A DNA stretch of 64,000 nt from Tetragonia tetragonoides (GCA_038025085.1 CM076145.1:12993000-13056999); one strand, 5' to 3'. Positions 10,448 through 21,900 are shown, numbered from the stretch's first letter. Notes: generated by a model not told the origin, from the letters alone. Numbers and translations are program-made.

Positions 10448-13400
10448 CAATGAAGCACCGAAACGTGAATCAGGTCACGTTTCGCGTTCCCGAAACGTTT
10501 CGGAAACGCGAAACGCAATCGAAACGTTTTCGAAACGTCCGAAACGCTAGACATTTGGCGAAACGCACGGGAAACTCTGGATTGACGAAGAAACGTGCGC
10601 GAAACGCTGAGACAGAAATCGAAACGCACGGGAAACGCGCGAATTTTTTAATTTCCAGAAAAAAAAATAAAAATATATATATATATATATATAAAACCAC
10701 TTTTTTTTCTTCTAAACCCTAACCCGACACTCTCCTTCTCTCTCCTTCTCTCTCTTCTCTCTCTTCTCTCCAACGGCTGTGCCTGTGAGTCGAGCTCTAC
10801 TCAAGCTTCTTCTCCGGTGACTCTGAAGGTTCTTCTCCGGCGATTCTCAAGCTTCTTCTCCGGCGACCAGTGGTTCTTCTCAAGTAATTTTATTTTTTGA
10901 TTTCTCAACTCTGAAGGTTAATTTCCTCTCATGTCTTTTTTTTTTTGTCTAGATACATGGCTTCAACTGATGATAGTACTGCTACTAGTGCTAATGTTAG
11001 TGAGTCAGCTGAGACTTCTCAAAATACAGACCCTAATAAACCTCTTTGGGTATATGTTAAAAATTTCGGTAGAACTGGAGGCAAAAGGGGTGGTAATATC
11101 AAATGGGAGTGTCTTCTTTGTCATGGAAATTACCAAGGGACATACACTAGAATTAGATGTCATCTGTTGGGAATTGCGGGGAAGGGAATTGGGATATGTT
11201 CAAAGGCAACCAGAGAGCAGAGGCGTGAAATGGAGAGGTTGGAGGAAGAAGTTAACAAAAGGCAGAAAAACAATGCACCCCACCAAGTGCCCTTACCACC
11301 ATCAGGGATAGTTGATTTGGGTGAAGATGGTACTAGTGATTTAATGGAAAGTGCTAAAAGAAAAAAATTTGAAGAGACTCCTCTTGGTAAGGCATTTGAT
11401 ATGCAAGCTAGGAACCAGTTAGATTATTTGATTGCCAGAATGTTTTATACGGCTGGTTTGCCATTCAATTTATCAAGAAACCCTCACTTCATTCATTCGT
11501 ATGCTTTTGCTGCAAATCATAATTTGGGTGGTTATGTGCCTCCAAGTTATAATCGGTTGAGAACCACATTGCTCCAACAAGAGAAGAGTCATGTAGAGAC
11601 CTTATTAGAACCAATCAAAGCAACCTGGAAAGAGAGGGGTGTTACAATTATAACTGATGGATGGAGTGATCCGCAAAGAAGGCCATTGATTAACTTCATG
11701 GCTACTTCAGGGTGTGGTCCAATGTTTATTAAAACTGTTAATTGCTTTGGTGAGTATAAGGAAAAACATTTCATTGCTGGATTGATGAAAGAAGTTATTG
11801 ATGAGGTGGGATATCATAATGTGGTTCAAATCATAACTGACAATGCACCCAATTGTAAAGGTGCGGGGGAAATAATTGAAAGTATTTATCCTCAAGTTTA
11901 TTGGACACCCTGTGTTGTCCACACTTTGAACCTTGCCTTGAAAAACATTTGTGATGCAAAGAATTCAGAATCTAATAAAGAAGCTTATGATAAACTTCAT
12001 TGGATAATTGAGGTTCATGGTTATGGTGTCCAAGTGAAGAACTTTATAATGAACCATGGCATGAGATTGGCTATTTTTAATCGATTCTCTTCTCTTAAGT
12101 TGCTTTCGGTTGCCGAAACTCGGTTTGCTTCGGTTGTTGTTATGCTTAAAAGGTTGAAGCTTATTAGGCGTGCTCTTGAGGCCATGGTTATGAGTAATGA
12201 ATGGAGCTCTTATAAAGAGGATGATGTGGGCAAGGCAAAGTTTGTGAAGGATAAGATAGTAGATGATAGTTGGTGGGAAGATGTTAATTACATCCTTGCA
12301 TTTGGCTCCCATTTATGAGATGATTAGGATTTGTGATACCGACAAGCCTTGTCTTCATTTAGTGTATGAGATGTGGGATGACATGATTGAGAAAGTGAAG
12401 CTTGCAATTTATAAGAAGGAAGAAAGAGTTGATACCGCCTTCTCTCCTTTCTTTGATGTGGTTAATAACATTCTTATTTCTCGTTGGGGGAAAAAAAACA
12501 CACCTCTTCATTGCTTAGCTCACTCATTAAACCCAAAGTATAGTGCCTTTTTTTCTTTTCCATTTTGCTATTTTAAAATCTTTACATTCTTCTTTTATTC
12601 ACTATGTTCTGGCTACTCTTTTAAAGGTACTACAGTGATCGATGGCTTCATGAGGACCCTGCTAGAGTAACTCCTCAAAGGGATGACGAAGTATCACGTG
12701 AAAGAAGAAAGTGCTTCCGAAGGCTCTACCCCGATGATGATGATTATGAACAAATTATGCTGGAATATGGTAACTTTGCCTTGAAGCAGGGGGGTTATAC
12801 CGGTAGTGAATCGCTTCATATGAGGTACTCGATGGATCCTAAAATTTGGTTGGCTAACTATGGTTCGGTTACACCGTTGCTTCAAGCATTGGCTTTTAGA
12901 TTGCTTGGACATCTTACTTCCTCCTCATGTGTTGAGCGGAATTGGAGTACTTATGCATTTATTCACTCACTTAGAAGGAATAGGTTGAATCCAAAACGTG
13001 TTGAGGATTTGGTATTCATTCACAACAATCTATGTCTTCTATCAAGGAACACATTCGTATATGAGGAGGAGAAAACAAAAATGTGGGATGTTGGTGGGGA
13101 TGACTTCGATGATCTAATGGAAGATGGAGGATTTCTTCAAAACGCTGAGCTTTCTCTTGATGAGCCGGATTTAGAATCGGTGTTCTTAAATGAGCCACGT
13201 GCAACTTGATGCTAATTAACCTATGTAGTTGTTTTCATTTCTATTTGCGTTTGTAGTGTTTTTTTTTTGAAACTTGAACTATGTATTTGTCTTCGTTTCA
13301 TTAAAAGAATCGTTGTTATCTTGATGGAATAATTATTTTCTGTTTATTTAATATATTTTTTTAATATTTTTTTCGTGGGGACGTTTCCGCGTTTCCGGCA

Positions 13401-13474
13401 TTTTGAGAATTGACGTTTCCCGTTTCGCGTTTCACGTTTTGTGTTTCCGCGTTTCACGTTTCCGTGCAACCTTG
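10448..13474 (+). mobile_element. hAT transposon copy 2
   Basis: The 3027-bp element has the same ends as copy 1 and is flanked by the perfect 8-bp duplication CTGGTAAC (10440-10447 and 13475-13482). The sub-terminal CGAAACG clusters (10455-10640 and 13380-13463), TA-rich box (10673-10693) and telo-box AAACCCTA (10714-10721) are conserved. The different duplications show that the two copies inserted independently. They are not a segmental duplication. Confidence 0.92.
10957..13209 (+). pseudogene. hAT transposase, copy 2, one frameshift from intact
   Basis: The start is MASTDDSTAT at 10957. Exon 1 is 10957-12537, intron 12538-12626 (89 bp, GT-AG) and exon 2 is 12627-13209. The BED finger has C52, C55, H69 and C81. 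DUF659 has ITDGWSD (D234) and ITDNAPN (D295). The dimerisation region has SSSCVERNWSTYAF and ends NEPRAT. The only clear lesion relative to copy 1 is a 2-bp deletion near 12305 that turns LAFTAP into LAFGSHL-stop; downstream, exon 1 and exon 2 remain open in the expected phase. The low divergence from copy 1 suggests recent movement of the family. Related elements elsewhere in this genome may be intact. Confidence 0.9.
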
Positions 13475-13482
13475 CTGGTAAC

Positions 13483-14563
13483 TAAAACTTTTATTGTGTG
13501 GCGTTCTTCATTATCTAGTGTCCGAAGTGTGTAGATAAAGCAGATAAGCAGGCCCTTGCGAAGCAATTTTTCTGCTAGTTGAAGCGTCACTGGGATCCCT
13601 TAGGCCAAGGATCTCAAAGATCAGTAAAGAACAAGTATGTCTCCATAATGTTCTTAAATGTTTGTACTAAGCACAGTAGTGATTAAAAATAACAAGTGAT
13701 TGAATGTAGATTAAAGCTGTAATGTCAGGCTGCCATAAACTCTTGTCAAGAAGAGAGGCACCTCATTGTTAGCCTGGAGACAACAAAGTTGTAATTAGCA
13801 GACGCTGAGAAGGAATTGAAGTGGTTGAAGTCTGCTATTAGCTTCATCTGAGAAGGAATATGAGCAAATTAATACTCCTGAAACTCAGAAGGAGTTAAAC
13901 AGTGAGAGGTAATTACGGTTGCTCTTTTGCCACAAAGAAGTCCAGTTTGATTTGGCAAGAACCATCTATTCCTATCTGGCGATAGTTTATTTTTTGCTCT
14001 AATTTTACTTTAGGAACTGTATGTTCATTTTGATATTTAACGTGAATCATTTCTGCATCACACATTTAGAACTGGGCCGAAGTCTTTGAAGCCTACTCCT
14101 GTGATCCAGTGCAAGTAAGGATTTTCATCTTATGTTTATCTGAAAGCTACAATGTGAAATCCTGTTTTACAGAAAGTGAAAACAAATTCATGCTTGTGTA
14201 CTTGTTTTGTTTTTTGTTATGTATAACGTCACAAATATATCAAAGGGATCAAAGTGAAGTGGGAATTCCAGCATTACAATTGTCATTTCCGTATGTCATT
14301 TCTGTATGTCATTGAGTCTAAATCTGCAGGATAGCTCTTTTGCTACACTATATCTGCTGCAATCTGGTCTAATATCGACAGGAGCTTAAGTGGTTCCAGA
14401 GGTACTGTGATGATGAGAACTTGTTGGATAGACCTAGAAGGGTAGCTGTTTCACCATCAATTTTCGAAATATGGAGGTAGCGTAAAAGGCTCGTCAACAA
14501 CTTTACAGATCCATGGATCAAATCTGCAGTTTGATACAATTCCAGTTATTGTACTGTCTATTA
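13483..14563 (+). other. CACTA interior with possible captured exons, 3' part
   Basis: Several short open segments look like exons. One is near 13520-13635, read as KCVDKADKQALAKQFFC, then a TAG, then LKRHWDPLGQGSQRSVKNK before AACAAG. Another is near 14068-14114 (TGPKSLKPTPVIQCK before a GTAAGG donor). A terminal one is at about 14382-14477, after CGACAG, reading ELKWFQRYCDDENLLDRPRR to a TAG. I do not recognise the protein. The TAG and the scatter of segments suggest a decayed transduplicated gene. They may continue the gene start seen at 5850-6277, but that is inference. Confidence 0.35.
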
Positions 14564-14924
14564 CTCCCTCCGGTCCACGGAAATCTTTACGCTTTCCACT
14601 TATGTTTGGACCATGGAAATCTTTACGTTTCCTTATATGGTAATGTATTTGAGCACATTTTACCATTTTACCCCTCACACCTTCTCACCCCCATGTGCAA
14701 GGAATTAAAAAAAAAAATAAGATTTTTCACGCCACTAGCTACAAAATTAAGGAAAGTAATACAAAAGCAAGGAAAGCAATAAATATTCCCAAAAATATTA
14801 TTTTTTCTCTCTTAATACCTCATGTGCTCTTTAAGGGTAAATTTGGAATTTGTGTGCTAAAATGTGTTTTCCTTAATATTAGTCATATTCTCCAAACGTC
14901 AAGATTTCCGTGGACCGGAGGGAG
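14564..14924. mobile_element. Stowaway-like MITE (Tc1/mariner type)
   Basis: The 361-bp element starts CTCCCTCCGGTCCACGGAAA and ends with the exact reverse complement, a perfect 24-bp terminal inverted repeat. It is flanked by TA on both sides (14562-14563 and 14925-14926), the classic target of this superfamily. A second GGACCATGGAAATCTTTACG motif lies just inside the left end. It has no coding capacity and sits in the right arm of the CACTA. Confidence 0.9.
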
Positions 14925-14926
14925 TA

Positions 14927-15418
14927 GGATTTTATTTAGCTTGTGGGGGAGTGGAATACAGGCTGCCTTTTTTTTTTATTGGGTTAAGAGGTGATTGTTT
15001 ATGTCCGATGCGGTGTTTTGTAGACTACCCCAGTTGTATACTATACTCTTTTCCCCTAAATGGATGAATAAAAGAGCTCTTATGTGACCTACATTGGTAG
15101 GCTATAATAATTCTTTGAAATTTTGTACATTTTGCCACAAAAATTTGTGATGTATTATGAGTAGTTACAAATTCCCGCCCTTTTTGCCACACTAATAAGT
15201 AACGTAAATGATATTCCACCTTCAAAGTAAATAGGAAAACTAGACACTTTTAAGTGCGGAGAAAGTTAACTTTTCTCCACTCAAAAGCGTGGAAAAAAGA
15301 CACTCAAAAGCGTGGAAATTCTCCGCATTGATTTTTCCCACGCTTTTTAAAGTGTGGAAAAACTTTGTTTTCCACACTTAAAATTGTAGTAAATCAAGAT
15401 TTTCAGTGTGGATGATTG
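14927..15418. repeat. Right sub-terminal region of the CACTA element
   Basis: No gene. Repeated AAGTGTGGAAAA and CTCAAAAGCGTGGAAA motifs in both orientations (15240-15395) lead into the right terminus. Such arrays are typical transposase-binding sub-termini in CACTA elements. The left sub-terminus at 5365-5412 has the same motif. Confidence 0.65.
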
Positions 15419-15438
15419 GCATTTTTGTAGTAGTGGTC

Positions 15439-15522
15439 CCTTGAACTTATCTAAACCCCCAACTTACAAATTTTCTATAAGGACACACTCCGTGGAGCGA
15501 TGGAAAATCCCGGGTCCTTACA
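15439..15522 (+). mobile_element. 3' LTR of element A, right part
   Basis: It continues the LTR interrupted at 5315. CCTTGAACTTATCTAAACCC through GGGTCCTTACA matches the reverse complement of 16310-16395 in element C. The LTR ends at 15522, where PMD copy 2 intron sequence (TTAGTGCTTCTGC) begins. The same intron sequence is present in PMD copy 1 near 2308-2330, so element A sits in intron 1 of PMD copy 2. Confidence 0.85.
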
Positions 15523-16309
15523 TTAGTGCTTCTGCATATGAACAAATTGGGATTTGTATTGAATTGGTGGTCAGCTGTATGTTATTTGTGTGAAATTATT
15601 TAGGCCATATTTGTAGTATACGGGGTGTTGAGAAAATTTATTTGTTGGCTAGGATGTTGGTGTTTTGCTGCAGGTTCATGGATCCAAGTCTCACTGGGCC
15701 ATGATGTTGGACACATTTACTGAGGGGGCTAGAAGGATAGTCCAGGCTTCGGGCTTTGAGCACTTTTTGTCGGTTATCCCGGCTTGTCATTCTGCGGATA
15801 CTAGGATGGTTTCCCGGGGGTTATTGGAGAGGTTTTGGGATACCACAAACACTTTCCACACACCTGTGGGGAGATCTTCCCTACCCCAATAAGTTTGTTG
15901 TACTGACAGGCTTGTCCTTTAGAGGGCGTCGTAAACAATATGACGTGAGTTATCACCGGCAGGTTGATAGGTTGCTTGAGCTATACAGGCCTGTAACTAT
16001 CTACTTTAGGGAGGACCGAGTTTCCTTGCCGAGATTATGGGTAGCCTTAGCGGAGCAGGGACTTACCGAGGAGCAGAGGGCTCGTATTTTCTTGGCTTAC
16101 CTGTTGGAGGCAACCATCTTTGCCCAGAAGAAGAGTGTGTGTCAGGTCAACTTCTTGACATGTTTAGACGACCTGTCTAAAGTACATGGGTACAACTTTG
16201 GTGCTCTTGTGTATGCTTCTTTGGTGAGGTGGTGTAGCCAGGCTTGCAGGCCTAAGTTGACGAGTCGGAGGGTGTCTATCTCTGGCCCGTGGAGGATACT
16301 GGAGGTAGG
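15523..16309 (+). pseudogene. PMD pseudogene copy 2, 5' part (intron 1 and exon 2)
   Basis: Exon 2 runs from about 15674 (after GCTGCAG) to 16304 (ACTGGAG|GTAG). It encodes the PMD core: SHWAMMLDTFTEGARRIVQA, LLERFWDTTNTFHT, then FVVLTGLSFRG, matching copy 1 closely. A one-base loss near 15875 (CTGTGGGGAGA against CTGGGGGAGA in copy 1) shifts the frame between the second and third motifs. Exon 1 is not in this part, because element A interrupts intron 1. Exon 2 is directly followed by element C, whose target site is the splice donor itself. The gene resumes at 24391. Confidence 0.8.
16305..16309. other. Target site duplication GTAGG, left copy
   Basis: GTAGG precedes the LTR start TGTAAGGACCC at 16310 and is repeated at 24391-24395 after the LTR end GTCTACA at 24390. 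In PMD copy 1 the uninterrupted sequence reads GGAG|GTAAGCATATA. The insertion therefore fell in the first five bases of intron 2. Confidence 0.88.
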
Positions 16310-17635
16310 TGTAAGGACCCGAGATTTCTACGGCCACGGAGTGCGTCCTTATAGCAAATTTGTAAGCTTGGGGTTTAGATAAGTTCAAGGAACTGTCGAG
16401 TTAGAAAAGCTTTTGAAAAGACTTGAATTGAATAAAAACCATGAAAGAGGTCACAAATCTGCTATCGACGCTTTATCGAAGGGACAAACCGAAGGGACAA
16501 CCCAATAGCGCGATAAGTGAACTAATCATGTTTTTAGAAAGACTCCAGCTCATATAGGACATATGAGTACCCAAGAATAAAGGGTTCGGGGGCGAAGGTA
16601 CGAGGTGGGAAGGTGTTAGGCACCCAACTCGCCCGTTTATGACGGCATCTACTAACTCAAGTTTGCTTAATAATTTAAAGACATAGTTTCCATACAAAAC
16701 CGGATTAACAACCTAGACTTAGACTATTAATTGGTTCATCACAAGCATCACAACATTTATTTTAACCCTTATTTAGACATGCATTTGATTGACAAGTTGA
16801 GCATTACAACGACTAGACATACTTGGAAGGACAATATTTAGGAAGCAATAAAATACGTTATTCTAGCATGATGTCTACATTATGACTATTGGAAAATAAA
16901 CCATTAGACAAGTAATTTGATTTGAGCCCTCAGGAGTTAGTACCTGAACTGTAGGCTATATTTGACAAGAATAGTAAAAGACAAGATCTCAAGAATAAGT
17001 TTGGCAGAAAGAGGGAGAAGCTCAGAGTCAATACTACTGAGAATAGAGGTTGTCAACTGTAGACCGTGTGTTTTGAACTGAGGGAGGAGGGTCGTATTTA
17101 TAGGCGCAGGAAGTAGGGCTGGACAGCTGAAAAGGAGCCGAAAATCAGATTTGGGCTTGAAGCTGAGTCAGGGCGTATTTATAAGCGCAGGAAGTAGGGC
17201 TTGAAGCTGAGTCAGGGCTGCTAGCGGCCCTTGTCAGCGCGGCTGCCCCCCTGGGTTTTAATCCGGGGGCCGCTGACGGCTGTCAGCTGCCAGCTCGATG
17301 TCGTCATAATGACGACATCCAGTCTATTTTAATTTTCCGGAGGAATTTTAGTGTTCCGAAAAATATGAAAAGACCGTTTTACTCTTGGACGGTAAAAGAC
17401 GGTTCTACCCTCGGTTCACAACTTGGCGACCGGGATTCGGAAAAAGGCGTGACAGGTGTTGTTGGAAAGCTCTTGACGGGGGCTTTTGAATGACACTAGA
17501 TAAAAAGAGATATTGAGGAAAACCTGAGACCTTATCTTAATTATTAAAGCAAAAATAGCGTCTAAGTTTATAAATTACTCCTTTCATCATCGGGCTTTTG
17601 CTGAGAAAACTGAAGGCACTTTTTTGGTGTCGACA
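16310..17635 (-). mobile_element. 3' LTR of element C
   Basis: The LTR is 1326 bp, with minus-strand start TGTCGACACC at 17635 and end GGGTCCTTACA at 16310, preceded by the polypurine tract AAAGTTGGGGCTTC. U3 holds a near-perfect palindrome GATGTCGTCATAATGACGAC (about 17297-17319) with inverted TGACG motifs. It also holds two TATAAATA boxes, at 17095-17102 and 17176-17183, produced by a local ~81-bp duplication. Element A's LTR and the 5' LTR of C have one box each. Confidence 0.85.
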
Positions 17636-19080
17636 GAAGCCCCAACTTTGATCGAGCTTGAGTAAAAGCGAAGATCAAAGTATTTCGAAGGCGACATGCA
17701 GGATGCTGATGTGCACACGGTGTGTGAGAGTGTACAGTATGTATGCATATGAAGACAAACCTGAGTTGGGACATGCTCGCAGCGTGCTAAGATTTCATCT
17801 TTGTGAACACAAGAGATATAAAGGTTATGGTTAGCAAGATAGAACACCGGTCGTAGATGGTCTAAACGTCTGTTGGGGACCTGTATTCAGTGTGAATGTA
17901 AAAGTTAGTAATATTTTGAGAATGATCAACGTGGAGTGCTTCGACAAACAGTAACTAAACACCGCTCGGCGGGTCTCGAGATTCCGTCTCTGTATGAGAA
18001 ATGAAAAAGTCAACGAGATTGTTCGATTAAAAATATCGGCCGTAAAAATGGTTAGTGACGTGAGAGTGAATAGTATAAATGCTTTATTCTGAGCAAACAG
18101 TGACTAAGCACCACTCGACGGGTGTCGAAATTTCGTCCCTGCACAAGAAACAAAAAGGTCGACGAGACAGTGCGATCAAAATGACGGCTGCAAAATGGTT
18201 AAAACATATGAACAGTTTAAATGTAATAGCTTAAGCAATCATTGACTGAAACATATAAAAAATAATGAACAGTATAATCGCAACAGTTTAAGCAATCATT
18301 GACTGACACATAATAAGTAACCTCGTAGAAGGACAGTTTAACCGCAATAGCTTAAGCGATCATTGACTGACCCAAAATTTGGGACCTCGCAGAACGACAG
18401 TTTAACCGCAATAGCTTAAGGGACCATTGACTGACCCCAAATTTTGTGACCTCGCAGAAGGACAATTTAACTGCAATAGCTTAAGCGAGCATTGACTGAC
18501 CCCAAAATTTGTGACCTCGCAGAATGATAGTTTAACCGCAATAGCTTAAGCGACCATTGTCTCACCCCAAAATTTGTGACATTGGGACATTGGGACATTG
18601 GGACATCGGGACATTTGGGACATTTGGGACATTGAGACATTGGGAGATTGGGGTGTTTTTGGGATATCGGAACCTTGGGATTTGTTTTTTTGATATTGGG
18701 ACATCGGGTCATGGGATTTTTTTTTTTGGATATTGGGACAACGAGTCATTGGGATTTTTTTTTTTTTGGATATTTGTGAGGCCGACAGATTTACCGGGGT
18801 TAAGATAATTTGACACTCCGAGCGATAAATGTTGTCGGGGCATTTATCCGGGCTCGTGTATTTGAGACCTGCAAAACAATTGGGTTACTTTTACCTGAGA
18901 ATAATAGGTACCATAAGATGGGCCAACTGTTGAATTTTGAATTAGTGGGCCAAAGGGACTCGCTCCCGCGCGCTCGGAACTGGCATACGACGCGAATGAA
19001 CTGTGCGAAATAACAGTTTTTGAGCTGGAATTAAAGTCGGGGGACAGCAGGGGGCCCGCGCGTGCAGACTGTTGTTGGAA
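17636..19080 (-). repeat. 3' non-coding region of element C with 65-bp tandem repeats
   Basis: No gene. Two ~165-bp units around CGGCGGGT..GAGATTCCGTC lie at about 17940-18210. They are followed by about six tandem units of 64-65 bp (18215-18580) with the core CAGTTTAACCGCAATAGCTT and ATTGACTGACCCC. Then come GGGACATT micro-repeats (18580-18760). The order is the same as in element A's 3' region in reverse complement. The short minus-strand readings over the GGGACATT tract are low-complexity artefacts. Confidence 0.75.
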
Positions 19081-20925
19081 GGTTATTTCTATTCTTGGTT
19101 GTAGTCAAAAGGTCGCTTTTGGGCTTGATCATGAGTTCCGGGCTTGCTGGTTACGAAGGAGAGCGGGTAGACTCAAACCTGTAGTGGAAATATGCACATA
19201 GGGAAAAGATGCAATAGACATGTCCGACCGACCATGACAAGATGCACAAGACATGACATAGTAATATGCAAGGTACAAAACAGGATTGACATGTAAACTC
19301 GCAGGGACTCAAGACACTGAGAAATTATGTACACATGCATGCCTTTGAAGGCGACTCTAGTACATAAGCAAAATATGATGTATGCAGACTCTATTGACTC
19401 ACAGCTCCATGCGGCCTAGCCCAACATGCACGACTCTCCTATAGGGTCAGAAGAGGGTCTTCATATGGGTAAAGTTCTTGTGATGAAGAATTTCATTCTG
19501 TGGTGATCTTGACAAAGTAAGAGACAAGTGGACAAGACTGGGTGCAGTCAAGGGAGAATCAGCTCCCAGTTTGATGTGTGGTTCTTGATGATTATGACCT
19601 ACTGAAGGGGCTAGGATGTTGATGCAGCGCTACAAAATATCCTAAGTTAAGGTATAGGGACGAAATGGACAACTTTGAACGTAGCGGACAAAGAACCGAC
19701 TCATTCTGAAAAAGCCCCCAGTTGGGAAGTCTATGTGCAAGCCTACGAGAAAGGTGATGAGTATGACTCTAGATGACTGAACAAAGAGTTCTTAAATGAG
19801 AAACAATGTTCTACATCCTCGGAAATTTAAGTTGCCTCAAGATGTTGAATTTGTTTTATATATATATTTTTTTTGGCTGCCCTAACTTTTGCCTAGGCCG
19901 CCCTTTCGGGTATTCAACCTACCGGGCTCATTTTTTTTAGCCTTAGATGAGAATGGTGGAATGGGAAAACTCCTTATGATCATGTGACAAAGTGGTTGTC
20001 GTGGCAGGACCTCCTTGAGGTTTCCTACATATCCAGTTTGTGGAATCAGGCCCACGTAGTTCAGGACTATAAAATTGAATGGTCGTACCTCTTGGAGGGC
20101 TTTTGGGTTGTAATGTCAGGCTGGGTTGAGGTGTCAAAGAAAGGATAAAGGCTCAAATAAACCCAATGTAATTCCCCTCCCCAAAGTTTGCTTGATGGAA
20201 AAGAAGTTTGTGATAATGGCAAGGTGGTTTAGGGATCAATGTTTAGGTAACGCCACCGTTTGGTTGTGCTTGACGTGTTTGCACTCTTTTGGATCTTTGA
20301 TCGCTCTCGAAATTTTTTTTGTCTTTTGTTTTTTTTTTCTTTTGAACTTTTGAGTTCTCTCTCTTTTTTTTGGTAAATCTCTCGGTGGCTCTTTTTGTAG
20401 GTTGGTCCACCTTACCTAGAAGGTCGCTTCTATTCCCATGTCGCACACACCCATTCCGCGGGTAAGGATGATGTGGTCAAGAAATGAAAGGCTATGTGTT
20501 TAAAGATCAAAGGGTTGCAAGTGGTAATGATGTATAGGGGTAGTAAAGGATATTGATGTGAGGTGCCAAATGAATGTCTCCTTTCCTCTGCACGGACGGT
20601 TCAACTGTATGTCCTCTATGGGGATGATCATTAGGGAGTTTTTGTTTGATGTTTTCCACCATGATAGCTTTCTTTTAAATTTATTTTTTTTGATTTTTTT
20701 TTAATTCCGTCATAGGCAACTTAAGTTCGTCATAGGATTGAACAAAGAACAACGATGGGAATCAAAACACAATCTTTATTGAATCGAAGAAAAGAGTTAC
20801 ACGAAAAGTAAGCTAGACTCTAAGGACGAATTGAAAAGACATACTAGACATCATTAGACTTGACTGTTCATAGGGATATGATGGACAACCACCTGTATAC
20901 TCGCATTGTTCACGACTTAAGTGGA
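19081..20925 (-). mobile_element. Internal region of element C, no coding domain seen
   Basis: About 1.8 kb between the 3' repeats and Gag where pol would be expected. I see no reverse transcriptase, RNase H or integrase motif on either strand. A stretch near 20015-20060 (GGTTTCCTACATATCCAG) resembles 27241-27290 near element D's pol end, supporting a common origin. The rest is T-rich and degenerate. Loss of pol would make element C dependent on a relative. Confidence 0.55.
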
Positions 20926-20929
20926 ATTC

Positions 20930-21900
20930 TTAAGAAGGTTATCTTCAATTAGGATGCCCACAGCATAGAGCCGGTTGTAGGAGTCAATCGCTTGATACTT
21001 GAGGTGTTCCTTGTAAGCAGGTTGCAGATTCTCTATGCATTGGCGGATTTGATCAGTTTGCGAAGGTCACTTGACCAATTCGGCTATCCTTAGCCTCCAA
21101 CGCTGAAGGAAGGCAGTGAATCCCTCATCTTCTTCTTGCTTGGTGATCTCTAACTCTCGAAGGGTCATAGGTAGAGCAACATTTTCCTTGTGGCGTGCTA
21201 GGAAGATTGTAGTGAAATCTGACCAAGTGTGGTAGTTCTCTAAATTCAAGGTATAGGACCAACGACGAGTCGGGGCATCAAGAGTCTGTGGGAACAAGTG
21301 AATGCAGATGTTTTTCTCAACTCCTCTTAAGCCCATGGCAGTAGTGAAGGCCTTGAGGTGGTCTTGTGCATTATCTGCTGTTCCAGTGAATGTCGGAACC
21401 TCGGGCATGGAGAACTTGGCTGGAAGCTTGTCCTTGACTTAGGGATTGATTTTACCAACATTAGCTGGTAGTTCGCAAATAGGCCGCTGTTTTCGAGCAC
21501 AGAATTAATCTTAGCCAGCTTGGCATTTGGTCCTTCTTCCTCAGAGTCAGAGTCAGAGAGGATTCTTGCTTCATCCTCTTTCTTCCTTTCCAAATCTTCA
21601 ACCTTGAGTCACACCCTTTCCAACTCACTCATGAGCTCATCAAGCCTTTCGTCAGTGGTTTTGACCATGGTGAAGTTTGGGGGTGTGATTGGTGAGATAA
21701 GGGATGTATGGAGTGGTTGCGAGCTTTGTGGTGGTAAGTTTTGTGGTGGTGATGGATTATGGGGTGATGGCCTTTTGGAATGTGGTGGTGTCTCGGATGT
21801 AGCTTGTACACGAACCAATCTGCCGGACCATCGAGCCCAACCTTTGTCACCATAATTCTTCCTCGAGCCCCCAATCCTGAACACAAGTCTCAACTTAGAA
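20930..21900 (-). pseudogene. Gag remnant of element C
   Basis: The segment at 21408-21067 encodes a retrotransposon Gag core: MPEVPTFTGTADNAQDHLKA, then RRWSYTLNLENYHTWSDFTT, then FLQRWRLRIAELVK. This is the typical capsid fold signature of plant gypsy elements. Upstream in another frame (21593-21327) is an acidic stretch, RILSDSDSEEEGPNAKLAKI. Further upstream (21893-21609) is a Pro/Ser/His-rich N-terminal region. A frame change near 21435 and a stop after the core break it. No zinc knuckle follows. Gag forms the particle that packages the RNA; here no complete protein is possible. Confidence 0.65.

Larger units (their letters stand above)
5316..15435. mobile_element. CACTA (En/Spm-type) DNA transposon carrying nested elements
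   Basis: The left end reads CACTACAACAAATATGC (5316-5332). The right end, in reverse complement, reads CACTACTACAAAAATGC (15435-15419), so 15 of 17 terminal bases match. The trinucleotide GTC flanks both sides (5313-5315 and 15436-15438), the 3-bp duplication expected of this superfamily. Joining the flanks restores the LTR sequence seen uninterrupted in element C. Sub-terminal repeats of the AAGTGTGGAAAA type occur at both ends (about 5365-5412 and 15240-15400) and are candidate transposase binding sites. Without the two hATs the element is about 4.1 kb. No CACTA transposase is visible, so it was presumably mobilised in trans. Confidence 0.88.

Noticed and set aside
15523..16309. A solo gene bounded by two inverted LTRs (a composite transposon)
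   Set aside because: The two LTR ends facing each other belong to elements A and C, and C's true far end with its GTAGG duplicate is at 24390. The PMD segment is host sequence between two independent insertions.
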